From: Salinibacillus xinjiangensis
GTDB lineage: Bacteria; Bacillota; Bacilli; Bacillales; Alkalibacillaceae
Reading direction: 5' to 3'
Assembly: GCF_009649735.1 (NCBI RefSeq)
Contig: NZ_WJNH01000003.1
Location: 248,001 to 312,000, forward strand
Length of the DNA: 64,000 nt
The translations under genes were made by a program, and so were the position numbers. Shown one piece after another: positions 8,373 through 16,504 of this stretch. Positions within the stretch are counted from its first letter, which is position 1, and each line of letters starts with the position of its first letter. Under the pieces are notes generated by a model. It made no database searches. It was not told where the DNA came from and saw only the letters and a list, made by a program, of their open reading frames with translations.

Positions 8373-9286
8373 GAAAGCTTTCCAAACAAGCATTTCAGGG
8401 TGCTACAAACTGGATATTAAAAAACGGTCGTCCGTTGGAGCAAGCGACAATCAAGCATTCTTTTATGGATGGTACAACAGAGTCGATACTTAATGCTCTA
8501 GAAAAATATCAAAATGAAAATGGGGGCTTCGGGCATGGGCTGGAAGCGGATTTTCGTTTGCCTGATTCTTCATCCCTTGCTACCACGGTGGCGATGCAGC
8601 ACTTGATTCATTTCGGTCAGCTTGAGAAGGCTGACGAAATGATCACGAAGGCCATTCAGTATTTTGAACAAAGCTATAATGAAAAGCGCGGAGGCTGGTA
8701 TGCTGTTCCAGAAGCGGTAAATGACTATCCGCACGCCTTTTGGTGGACTGTTCATGAGGATGGCATGTCCTGGATTGACCACAATTGGGGAAATCCGAGT
8801 GCTGAGATTATTGGATACCTAGTAAAATACCAAACTAAGGTACAACAATTAGATGTAAAAAAGCTACTGGACCAAGCGATTAACCATTTGCTTTCATTAG
8901 AAAAGTTTGAGTCAGAGCATGAAATTTATTGCTATATACGTTTATTCCATTTATGCCCAGAATACGAAACGGCGAAAGTGAAACAGCAATTAGAACGAGC
9001 GGCAACATCACTCGTCCAATACGAAAGCTCAAAATGGAAGGAATATGTACCATCACCATTGAAATTTGTCCACACTCCTGGAGGCAATTCCTATGGTATT
9101 CCTCTTGAAGAGGTGAACAAAAACCTAAACTACTTAGTTGAACAGCTTGAAACAAATGGGGTATTGAAGCCTAACTGGGAATGGAATGATAATCTTGATG
9201 TATGGGAGCAGGCGAAGGAAGAGTGGACGGGGGTTTTAACACTTGATACTTTAGAAACCCTGCGTCGTTTTGGTCGTATAGATTAG
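8369..9286 (+). CDS. Alpha/alpha-barrel-like protein (prenyltransferase/terpene-cyclase-like fold)
   Basis: 305 residues with no catalytic motif I can name. Repeats of the type ALEKYQNENGGFGHGLEADF and YNEKRGGWYAVPE resemble the QxxDGGF-type repeats (QW-like) of alpha6/alpha6 toroids such as squalene cyclases and prenyltransferase beta subunits. The DxDD-type cyclase acid motif is not seen, so it may be a binding or structural member. Overlaps the MBL gene by 4 bases. Annotated in relatives usually as hypothetical; enzymatic role not claimed. Confidence 0.6.
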   Translation: MRKLSKQAFQGATNWILKNGRPLEQATIKHSFMDGTTESILNALEKYQNENGGFGHGLEADFRLPDSSSLATTVAMQHLIHFGQLEKADEMITKAIQYFEQSYNEKRGGWYAVPEAVNDYPHAFWWTVHEDGMSWIDHNWGNPSAEIIGYLVKYQTKVQQLDVKKLLDQAINHLLSLEKFESEHEIYCYIRLFHLCPEYETAKVKQQLERAATSLVQYESSKWKEYVPSPLKFVHTPGGNSYGIPLEEVNKNLNYLVEQLETNGVLKPNWEWNDNLDVWEQAKEEWTGVLTLDTLETLRRFGRID

Positions 9287-9301
9287 TCAGGGGGTATCTT
9301 T

Positions 9302-9760
9302 TTGGATTATGTGAAGGAAATACGAGAGCTTGTGGGTCATAGACCTCTCATCTTGACGGGAGCAGTCGTGATCGTGGTTAATCAGAAAAATGAGGTGTTA
9401 TTGCAGCACAGAACTGATGGTGGATGGGGATTACCTGGTGGCCTGATGGAATTAGGTGAAAGTCTTGAAGATACGGCTAGACGTGAGGTGAAAGAAGAGA
9501 CAGGTCTTTCTATTGGGGAATTGAAATTATTAGATATTTTTTCAGGACCTGAATTTTATTTTAAAGTAGCAAATGGTGATGAATTGTATTCCGTTACGGC
9601 GGTATATGTAACGCATGAGATAGAAGGGAAATTGGAGATCGATGAACGTGAATCCATTGATGTACAGTTTTTTAAGCTTAACGAGCTGCCAGACGGATTA
9701 ACCCCAATTTACCGCCGTTATATGGAGCCTTACATAAAACAAATAAAAGGATACGAATAG
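9302..9760 (+). CDS. Nudix hydrolase
   Basis: 152 residues from TTG 9302 with CAGGGGG upstream. Full Nudix box at about 47-69: G-LMELG-E-SLEDTAR-REVKEETGL, with the usual upstream LPGG. The N-terminal segment YVKEIRELVGHRPLILTGAVVIV is typical of small Bacillus Nudix proteins of the MutT/NudG sort. Substrate not predictable. Second Nudix gene of this operon, in addition to the broken one at 6784. Confidence 0.88.
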   Translation: MDYVKEIRELVGHRPLILTGAVVIVVNQKNEVLLQHRTDGGWGLPGGLMELGESLEDTARREVKEETGLSIGELKLLDIFSGPEFYFKVANGDELYSVTAVYVTHEIEGKLEIDERESIDVQFFKLNELPDGLTPIYRRYMEPYIKQIKGYE

Positions 9761-9776
9761 AGTAGGGGACGTGACC

Positions 9777-10160
9777 TTGTTGAAAAAGCTTTTCAAAATT
9801 TTGATGATTGTGCTGGTATTATCGATTGGGTTTCTAATCATAAGATTTGGAAGTGCCTTAACACAGGAAGGAAACCCAATTCCAATCCTTACATCGATTG
9901 CTAAGCTTGAGTTGTCTAACCGTGATTATCAGCTGGTTACCGAAACATCCAATGAATCTACTTATATTTCCCAAAACGTCGCGGATTCAGATTATCTAGT
10001 CATCAAACAATTTATGGAGGATCATGGGTGGGGTTTCAAGGAGCAGTTGGGGTCAGGGCTTGTTTTTGTGAAAGATAATGAAACAAGATTGATCGAAACG
10101 AGATTATATTCAAAGCATTATTTTCTTTGGAGTGTTCCTCGAATGAATTTGGCTTCATAA
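9777..10160 (+). CDS. Hypothetical single-pass membrane protein
   Basis: About 127 residues, unrecognised. Starts could be GTG 9771, TTG 9777 or TTG 9780; AGGGGA at 9763-9768 favours one of the two TTG codons. An N-terminal hydrophobic helix (FKILMIVLVLSIGFLII) precedes a polar extracellular domain with the phrase EDHGWGFKEQLGSGLVF, seen in small Bacillus proteins of unknown role. Last gene of the operon; a terminator follows after about 70 bases. Confidence 0.6.
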   Translation: MLKKLFKILMIVLVLSIGFLIIRFGSALTQEGNPIPILTSIAKLELSNRDYQLVTETSNESTYISQNVADSDYLVIKQFMEDHGWGFKEQLGSGLVFVKDNETRLIETRLYSKHYFLWSVPRMNLAS

Positions 10161-10228
10161 ACTTAGGAACTCAGAGACTTAGTGAATATGTGTGATTGTT
10201 AAAACCATATAAAAAGGATTAAATACGC

Positions 10229-10269
10229 AACGCTTGGATGGATGTAAGAATGTCTGCCCAAGCGTTTTT
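10229..10269 (+). terminator. Terminator of the 6274-10160 operon
   Basis: AACGCTTGG / CCAAGCGTT stem with a 20-base loop, followed by TTTTT. Confidence 0.8.
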
Positions 10270-10283
10270 GATTTGTTTAGCCA

Positions 10284-10610
10284 GACGTGATTATTCATGT
10301 AATTGACTTGGTTAATTCTTAAGCTCACGGGAATATTTTGCGCTGATCGAATTATGTTAAAATCAGACTGGATTAGGTTATGAGGTGACATGATTAAGAG
10401 CAATGCTAACAGAATCCCCAGCACAACTGGCGGGATTATCCCACAATCCGACCGAATGCCCCCACACACTAATTTACAAGACGTAATCCACGACTCTTCA
10501 GACGTGATTCTTATAAAAGCTAACAGAATTATGCCATATCTCTCGACGTGATTCACCCTCTCAATTGACCGAATCCCTACGCAAATCCCCATCGGCCCCC
10601 TCCCAAATCC
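10284..10610. repeat. Degenerate 20-22-bp periodic array with GAATC/GATTC motif (array B)
   Basis: A four-base anchor (GAAT or GATT, often within GACGTGATTC, GACCGAATCC or TAACAGAAT) recurs at 10289, 10331, 10349, 10371, 10392, 10412, 10434, 10454, 10484, 10506, 10526, 10550 and 10571. Most steps are 20-22 bases (two DNA turns). The part from 10430 on is unusually C-rich for this genome on the + strand. GAAT and GATT variants roughly alternate. No promoter, gene or RNA family was recognised. An antisense open frame of 147 codons through it is judged an artefact of the repeat. Confidence 0.6.
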
Positions 10611-10666
10611 CCGTTCACCCACTATTCATCCTCAGCATAACCCCCAACCAATAGGGAAAAAATACT

Positions 10667-10758
10667 TTTGTCTTAACCTGCGCGACAAAGTTAGTTTTCA
10701 TAAACCTTGAAGGGTATTACACGACTACCTTAAGATAAAACTAGACATTCATTATAAT
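10667..10758 (+). promoter_or_regulatory. mtlA promoter with upstream palindrome (possible MtlR operator)
   Basis: Promoter: TTAAGA (10730-10735), 17-base spacer, TATAAT (10753-10758), 26 bases before the mtlA ATG. Forty bases upstream of the -35 lies TTTGTC-N11-GACAAA (10667-10689). MtlR of Bacillus binds upstream of mtlA and activates it, so the palindrome is a candidate operator by position; its sequence was not matched to a known consensus. Confidence 0.55.
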
Positions 10759-10783
10759 TTATACATCGAAAGGAAGAATTTTA

Positions 10784-12697
10784 ATGTCTCAATCCAATAT
10801 AAAAGTAGGAGTACAGAAGTTTGGTAACTTTCTAAGCTCGATGGTACTGCCAAACATTGGTGCGTTCATCGCGTGGGGATTAATTACCGCATTATTTATT
10901 CCATCAGGTTTCTTTCCAAATGAAAACCTTGCCAAACTAGTTGATCCAATGGTGAAATACCTACTACCATTATTAATTGGTTATACAGGTGGTAAGCTTG
11001 TGTATGATCAACGAGGTGGTGTGGTTGGTGCAATCGCTACCATGGGTGTGATTATCGGTGCACCAGATACCCCAATGTTCTTGGGTGCCATGATTATGGG
11101 TCCACTCGCTGGTTTTGTAATCAAAAAGTTTGACCAAGCGATTGAAGGTAAAATTAGAACTGGCTTTGAAATGCTAGTCAATAACTTTTCTGCAGGGATC
11201 CTAGGTGGAATTCTTGCCATCTTATCATTCCTTGCTATTGGACCAGCTGTTGACGGATTTACTCAATTGCTGGTTGCGGGTGTGGATTGGTTAATTGCGA
11301 CTGGATTATTACCATTAACAAGTATTTTAATTGAACCTGCTAAAATTTTATTCTTAAACAACGCGATTAACCACGGTGTACTTTCACCAATTGGTTTAGA
11401 TCAAGTACAAGATGCAGGTAAGTCGATTCTCTTCTTGTTAGAAGCAAACCCTGGTCCAGGACTTGGTGTGTTATTAGCCTTCACTTTATTAGGTAAAGGG
11501 ACTGCTAAGCAATCCGCTCCAGGTGCCGGAATTATTCACTTCTTCGGGGGTATTCATGAAATTTACTTCCCATATGTATTAATGCGTCCTATGCTGTTCT
11601 TCGCCGTTATTTTAGGTGGTATTAGTGGTGTATTTACATTAGTACTGTTAGGTGGAGGATTATCTGCGCCAGCTTCACCGGGAAGTATTATCGCAATCGG
11701 AGCCGTTACACCACCACAAGGTAGTGTTTATTTTGCAAACTTTGCAGCGGTTGCAGTAGCTACTATTGTTTCTTTTGTCATTTCAGCACTTGTATTAAAA
11801 ACAGGTAAGCAACAAGATGAGGATATTAAAGAAGCAACAGAGAAAATGCAAGCCATGAAAGGGAAGAAGAGCTCCGTAGCTGGCACAATCTCTTCTTCTA
11901 ACCAAGGGACACTACCAGAGAATGTCGACAAGATTGTCTTCGCCTGTGATGCCGGTATGGGTTCAAGTGCGATGGGTGCATCCCTTCTAAGGAAGAAAGT
12001 TAAAGCGGCTGGATTGGATGTGGAAGTTACCAATACCGCGATTAGCAATTTGCCAGATGATGCGGAGGTTGTCATTACACAAGATGAATTGACTTCACGT
12101 GCTAAAAACAAACTTCCAAATGCTTACCATATTTCAGTGGATAACTTCCTATCAAGTCCTGAGTACGATAAGCTGATTGATAGCTTACAAAGTGGCGTGA
12201 CGGAAGAGCAGGCTGAACTCGTTGAAGAAACAGAAGAAGAAGTAACTGGTGTCGATCATGATCAGGATGACGATGACTTACTTCGTGAAGAAAATATCTT
12301 CTTAAATCAAAGTTTCTCAACCAAAGAGGAAGCCATTCGATTTGCTGGGGAAGCATTAGTGAAAGCTGGATACGTAAAAGAAGATTATGTCGATGCAATG
12401 ATTGAGCGTGATGAAATGACATCGACATATATGGGGAACAATGTGGCTATTCCTCATGGTACTGAAGAAGCTAAGAAAGCCGTATTACGTTCAGGATTTA
12501 CCGTGCTGCAGGTTCCAGATGGTGTTGATTTTGACGGTGAAAAAGCTAAATTAATTTTTGCTATTGCCGGAAAAGATGGTACACACCTCGAAATCTTATC
12601 AAGCATTGCTGTGATTTGTTCTGAAGAGGAAAACATCGAAAAAATGGTTCAAGCTAAAACAGCAAAAGAATTACTTGATATCATCAATAGTCAGTAA
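10784..12697 (+). CDS. mtlA: Mannitol-specific PTS enzyme IICBA
   Basis: 637 residues joining three phosphotransferase domains. IIC (about 1-345) is the membrane channel (VQKFGNFLSSMVLPNIGAFI, GGIHEIYFPYVLMRP). IIB (about 380-470) has the phosphocysteine loop FACDAGMGSSAMG. After an acidic linker (DHDQDDDDLL) IIA (about 495-637) has the phosphohistidine in NNVAIPHGTEEAK. It imports mannitol and delivers mannitol-1-phosphate to MtlD. In B. subtilis the IIA part is a separate gene (mtlF); here it is fused, as in E. coli MtlA. ATG has GAAAGGAAG upstream. First gene of mtlARD. Confidence 0.96.
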   Translation: MSQSNIKVGVQKFGNFLSSMVLPNIGAFIAWGLITALFIPSGFFPNENLAKLVDPMVKYLLPLLIGYTGGKLVYDQRGGVVGAIATMGVIIGAPDTPMFLGAMIMGPLAGFVIKKFDQAIEGKIRTGFEMLVNNFSAGILGGILAILSFLAIGPAVDGFTQLLVAGVDWLIATGLLPLTSILIEPAKILFLNNAINHGVLSPIGLDQVQDAGKSILFLLEANPGPGLGVLLAFTLLGKGTAKQSAPGAGIIHFFGGIHEIYFPYVLMRPMLFFAVILGGISGVFTLVLLGGGLSAPASPGSIIAIGAVTPPQGSVYFANFAAVAVATIVSFVISALVLKTGKQQDEDIKEATEKMQAMKGKKSSVAGTISSSNQGTLPENVDKIVFACDAGMGSSAMGASLLRKKVKAAGLDVEVTNTAISNLPDDAEVVITQDELTSRAKNKLPNAYHISVDNFLSSPEYDKLIDSLQSGVTEEQAELVEETEEEVTGVDHDQDDDDLLREENIFLNQSFSTKEEAIRFAGEALVKAGYVKEDYVDAMIERDEMTSTYMGNNVAIPHGTEEAKKAVLRSGFTVLQVPDGVDFDGEKAKLIFAIAGKDGTHLEILSSIAVICSEEENIEKMVQAKTAKELLDIINSQ

Positions 12698-12774
12698 TTA
12701 TTTAAAGAGTAGAAAGGCAGATATTCTGTCTTTCTATTCTGTTATGTGTAACGAATTAGAAACGAGTGAAGCGT

Positions 12775-14862
12775 ATGTTCATAACCTCAAGGGAAAAATC
12801 CATAATTTATCTAGTAGCCAAGACCTCTGGCAAGCATACACCCCAATCGCTTGCCAGCTACCTTAATGTCAGTGTGCGGACTGTGCAACGGGATTTGAAG
12901 GCTGTGGAAAAAATACTGAATCAATTTGACTTGATCCTTCAACGAACGACTAATGACGGTCTTGTTATTGAAGGTAAAAATGAAGACATGTTTAAACTGA
13001 TTCAGCAGCTTTCCAATGTTCATCCGACAGACGATACGCCGGAAGAAAAAAAGCTACAGCTTTTAATCAAATTATTTCATGAGGGATCATCCTTCAAAGC
13101 ACAGGTATTGGCTAAGGAATTAGTGGTTAGTAGTACGACACTTGCTACATATTTAGATGATCTAACCACATGGCTAAAAAAGTTTTCGGTGGCCGTAACC
13201 CGTAAAAGAGGTGTTGGCATTGAGGTGCATGGAGATGAGGCAAACAAGCGAAAAGCTTTGGCGTCTTATTTTTTGTATCACTTTCATGAAGATCTATTAG
13301 AAAACTTGTATGCCTTACATCAGGGAAGTGAAATCAAAGCGCCAATCCTAGGTTTTTTTCCTTCCCATTATCTATTGAAGGTAGATGAATTCGTTCAGGA
13401 TATCTTGACTCATGGGGAAACAAAGCTGGCTGACCATGACTATCTAGGATTAATTGTCCATATTTGTACTACCATTCGACGGTCAGAAAGTGGCTTTCAT
13501 TTGGGTGATGAGGTTGAACAGGATGGGGATCAGTCCAAGGAATTTGAGTTAATGAACCATTTACGAGCTCGTTTGCAATCAGACCTTTCTATACCATTAA
13601 GTACGAATGACATTCACTACTTAGCGGTCGTTTTGAAAGGGTCTAAGCTACAGGATGAGCTTGAAATTGACTACGACAGTATCCTGTTAGGACAAAAGAT
13701 CAAAAACGTGATTGAGCAGGTATCTTCCCAAATACATGTAGATTTATCAGAAGATTTTTCGTTATTTAAAGGCCTATTAGCACATATGGAGCCTTCTATT
13801 TATCGGTTAAAGCATCAAATGGGGCTATTTAATCCCTTAACAGAGGATATTAAACAAAAGTATCCTTTGTTATTTATGGCTGTGCGAAAAAGCTTAGAGT
13901 ATGAGTTTACCGATATGACTTTCCCGGATGATGAGGTGGCGTTTATTGTCCTTCATTTTGGCTCGGCACTCCTTATGAATGAAGAAAAAGCTGATATTCA
14001 TGCGGTGATTGTTTGTCCTACAGGCATTGGTACTTCCAAAATGCTCGCCAGTCGGATACAAAAGGAGATTACTGAAATTAGTTCAGTGGATATAAGCTCC
14101 ATTAAAGACTTTGATCGAAATAAGTTGAATCAATTTGATGTGGTGATTTCTACTGTAAGGCTTCCATTTAATGAGATTGACTATATATTGGTAACCCCTT
14201 TATTAAGTGACGATGACATTGATATGATTCGAAGTTTTCTACAAAATAACTTGGAAAACATTACGAGAAAACAGCAATATGGTGAGTGGAGAAAGAACGA
14301 GGAAGCGCCTACTAGGAATGAAAAATCGACTCTACAAGATGTACTGAAGGAAATGAAGGACGTTCAAACTAGTATGGAGGCAATCCTGGAGCATTTTCGT
14401 GTTGAGCGGAAATCGAATGTGGAAAATCATGTTCAAGTGCTACAAGAAATGGTTGAAGAGCTTCAAAAAGAGCAGCTCATCACTGATTCTGCACAGGTAC
14501 TGCAAAAATTAATGGACCGGGAAAAAGTCGGTGGACTAGGAATCCCCAATACGAACATGGGCTTATATCATTGTCGTGACGACAGCATAGAGTCCTTAGT
14601 ATTTCAGGTTTCTCATTTAGATGACACCTTTTCTATTAAAGGGATGGATGGGCAGGAGGTACAGATGAAAAATCTGCTACTCATGCTTTCACCGGAAGAC
14701 CTAAGCTTGAGAGAGCAGGAAATATTAAGTTTAATTAGCACCAGTTTGATTGAAAATGATATTGCCATGATGATTTTTTCATCCTCGAATGAAGCGATGA
14801 TTAGAGGGAAATTGGAAAATATCTTCTTAGAATATCTTCAAAATAAATGGATAAAGGAATGA
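12775..14862 (+). CDS. mtlR: Transcriptional activator of the mannitol operon
   Basis: About 695 residues in the BglG/DeoR-type PTS-regulated activator layout: N-terminal HTH pair (TPQSLASYLNVSVRTVQRDL), two PRD domains (about 190-400) carrying regulatory histidines, a GatB-like IIB domain with IVCPTGIGTSKML (about 415-505), and a C-terminal Mtl-type IIA domain (GGLGIPNTNMGLYHCRDDS). Phosphorylation by HPr and MtlA tunes its activity. The frame is open from GTG 12766, but ATG 12775 (MFITSREKSIIYLV) matches the family start; no strong ribosome site precedes it, so translation may depend on the upstream message. Follows mtlA without a clear terminator. Confidence 0.93.
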   Translation: MFITSREKSIIYLVAKTSGKHTPQSLASYLNVSVRTVQRDLKAVEKILNQFDLILQRTTNDGLVIEGKNEDMFKLIQQLSNVHPTDDTPEEKKLQLLIKLFHEGSSFKAQVLAKELVVSSTTLATYLDDLTTWLKKFSVAVTRKRGVGIEVHGDEANKRKALASYFLYHFHEDLLENLYALHQGSEIKAPILGFFPSHYLLKVDEFVQDILTHGETKLADHDYLGLIVHICTTIRRSESGFHLGDEVEQDGDQSKEFELMNHLRARLQSDLSIPLSTNDIHYLAVVLKGSKLQDELEIDYDSILLGQKIKNVIEQVSSQIHVDLSEDFSLFKGLLAHMEPSIYRLKHQMGLFNPLTEDIKQKYPLLFMAVRKSLEYEFTDMTFPDDEVAFIVLHFGSALLMNEEKADIHAVIVCPTGIGTSKMLASRIQKEITEISSVDISSIKDFDRNKLNQFDVVISTVRLPFNEIDYILVTPLLSDDDIDMIRSFLQNNLENITRKQQYGEWRKNEEAPTRNEKSTLQDVLKEMKDVQTSMEAILEHFRVERKSNVENHVQVLQEMVEELQKEQLITDSAQVLQKLMDREKVGGLGIPNTNMGLYHCRDDSIESLVFQVSHLDDTFSIKGMDGQEVQMKNLLLMLSPEDLSLREQEILSLISTSLIENDIAMMIFSSSNEAMIRGKLENIFLEYLQNKWIKE

Positions 14863-14867
14863 TAAAT

Positions 14868-16007
14868 ATGAAACAAGCCGTACACTTTGGAGCAGGAAAC
14901 ATTGGAAGAGGGTTTATTGGGGCGCTATTTTCCCAGTCCGGCTATCACGTTACCTTTGTTGATCTAGCTGAGCAAATCATCAATCAATTAAATGAAGACC
15001 ATAGCTATCATGTCAAGCTTGCTACCGATCAACAGGAGACAACTGAAATAAACAACGTTTCAGGTCTTAACAACATGACTCAGGAACAAGAAGTGATTGA
15101 AACCATTACAAACGCAACATACTTAACAACAGCAATTGGACCAAATATTTTGCCGAAGATTGCGCCCCTTATCGCGCGTGGAATTTCTCAGCGGGTTCAA
15201 AATACGGATGACAAGTTATATGTGATTGCCTGTGAAAATCAAATTGGTGCAACAGATATTTTAAAGGAACACATTCTTGAAAATTTAGATGAAGCGACTA
15301 AGGAAAAATTGGATGAAAGAGTATATTTCTTTAATTCTGCAGTTGATCGAATTGTACCTATCCAGGATAATCAAGGTTCACTAGATGTATTGGTTGAACC
15401 ATATTTTGAGTGGGTTGTGGAAACAAGTGAAGATATTCCTTCAATTGAAGGAATGACAATCGTGGATGAGCTTGCTCCATTTATTGAAAGAAAGCTCTTT
15501 ACGGTGAATACAGGGCATGCAGTTATTGCTTATTTCGGTTACATAGCCGGAAAATCCACGATAGATCAAACATTAGCTGATGAGGAAATCACCAGCCAGG
15601 TACAAGAAACACTAAAGGAGACTGGGGATTACTTAATTCAGCAATATGGTTTGAACAGAGAAGAGCATTTGCAATACATCGAAAAAATTATTGGCCGTTT
15701 CAAAAATCCGTACTTAAATGATGGAGTCACACGAGTTGGACGCGCACCAATGCGTAAGCTAGGACCAGAGGATCGTCTAGTACGCCCGGCTACTGAAGCA
15801 AAGAAGGCTGGCCTTTCTTATACAAACTTAGCTAAGGCCATTGCGGCTGCCTTACTATTTGATTTCCAAGAGGATGATGAGGCTGTTAAGCTGCAGGGTA
15901 TGATCAAAGAACAAGGTGTCGCGAAGGTCTTGAAGGAAGTAAGTGGATTAGATGAGGATAGTGGCATTACTAAGGAAGTTATAAAGCACTATGAATCGCT
16001 TAAATAG
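14868..16007 (+). CDS. mtlD: Mannitol-1-phosphate 5-dehydrogenase
   Basis: 379 residues from ATG 14868 (AAGGA 11 bases upstream), five bases after the mtlR stop. NAD-binding fold HFGAGNIGRGFIG at the N-terminus; the family signature AVDRIVP and the late KNPYLNDGVTRVGRAPMRKLGPED region are present. Oxidises mannitol-1-phosphate to fructose-6-phosphate with NAD+. Length is normal. No obvious terminator lies after it; transcription could run on into the S-box leader. Confidence 0.96.
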   Translation: MKQAVHFGAGNIGRGFIGALFSQSGYHVTFVDLAEQIINQLNEDHSYHVKLATDQQETTEINNVSGLNNMTQEQEVIETITNATYLTTAIGPNILPKIAPLIARGISQRVQNTDDKLYVIACENQIGATDILKEHILENLDEATKEKLDERVYFFNSAVDRIVPIQDNQGSLDVLVEPYFEWVVETSEDIPSIEGMTIVDELAPFIERKLFTVNTGHAVIAYFGYIAGKSTIDQTLADEEITSQVQETLKETGDYLIQQYGLNREEHLQYIEKIIGRFKNPYLNDGVTRVGRAPMRKLGPEDRLVRPATEAKKAGLSYTNLAKAIAAALLFDFQEDDEAVKLQGMIKEQGVAKVLKEVSGLDEDSGITKEVIKHYESLK

Positions 16008-16020
16008 GTCTTTATAACTG

Positions 16021-16049
16021 TTGACAGTCATTTTAATATCCATTATCTT
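16021..16049 (+). promoter_or_regulatory. Probable promoter of the S-box leader
   Basis: Perfect -35 TTGACA (16021-16026), 17-base spacer, TATCTT (16044-16049). It would start RNA about 50 bases before the first SAM aptamer. Confidence 0.55.
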
Positions 16050-16108
16050 ATTAACTAATACAAATTTTTAAGTAAATTACAGTATTCAAAAAATTTATAT
16101 CGATTTAA

Positions 16109-16265
16109 TCTCTTATCAAGAGAGGCGGAGGGACTGGCCCGATGAAGCCCGGCAACCACCAGTTTTGGAAAGGTGCTAATTCCTGAGAAGATTATGATCT
16201 TCTGGAGATGAGAGGAAGGATTGTTAAAAGGTTATGAACCCCCTTCCTCGTGAAGGGGGTTTTCG
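16109..16265 (+). promoter_or_regulatory. SAM-I (S-box) riboswitch, first of two in tandem
   Basis: P1 arms CTCTTATC (16109 on) and GATGAGAG (ending about 16214); between them the conserved AGAGGCGGAGGGACTGGCCC, GATGAAGCCCGGCAACC, and a GGTGCTAATTCC segment, i.e. all hallmark S-box elements. Downstream is a terminator, CCCCCTTC / GAAGGGGG followed by TTTTCG (about 16238-16265). In the family, SAM binding keeps the anti-antiterminator formed so the terminator folds and sulfur genes are off. Confidence 0.93.
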
Positions 16266-16303
16266 TTTTTGGTTACATGAATTCATTAAAAAAAAATAAA
16301 TAA

Positions 16304-16472
16304 TCTCTTATCCAGAGAGGTGGAGGGACTGACCCTGAGAAGCCTCGGCAACCGGCATATTTTATGCAACGGTGCCAATTTCAGAGTGGATCACAATTCC
16401 GAAGATGAGAGTGCTGTAACGGTTTTTCATATACAGCCCATCTCACCTTTTTACGAGATGGGCTTTTTTATA
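16304..16472 (+). promoter_or_regulatory. SAM-I (S-box) riboswitch, second of two in tandem
   Basis: CTCTTATCCAGAGAGG at 16304, GGAGGGACTGACCC, GAAGCCTCGGCAACC, the GGTGCCAATTTC segment, and the closing GATGAGAG at about 16404-16411. Its own terminator is AGCCCATCTC / GAGATGGGCT plus TTTTTTA (16435-16470). The two aptamers differ in P2/P3/P4 sequence, so they are old or separately acquired copies rather than a fresh duplication. It ends 33 bases before the start codon of the sulfone monooxygenase gene. Confidence 0.93.
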
Positions 16473-16504
16473 TAAATAGTTTTTAAATACGAAGGAGGAA
16501 TTTT

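Noticed and set aside
10179-10622. 147-codon open frame on the minus strand
   Set aside because: It runs through repeat array B and a terminator, has no ribosome site and no protein-like composition.
11008-12636. Several open frames antisense to mtlA
   Set aside because: Shadows of the codon pattern of mtlA; no ribosome sites and no recognisable protein features.
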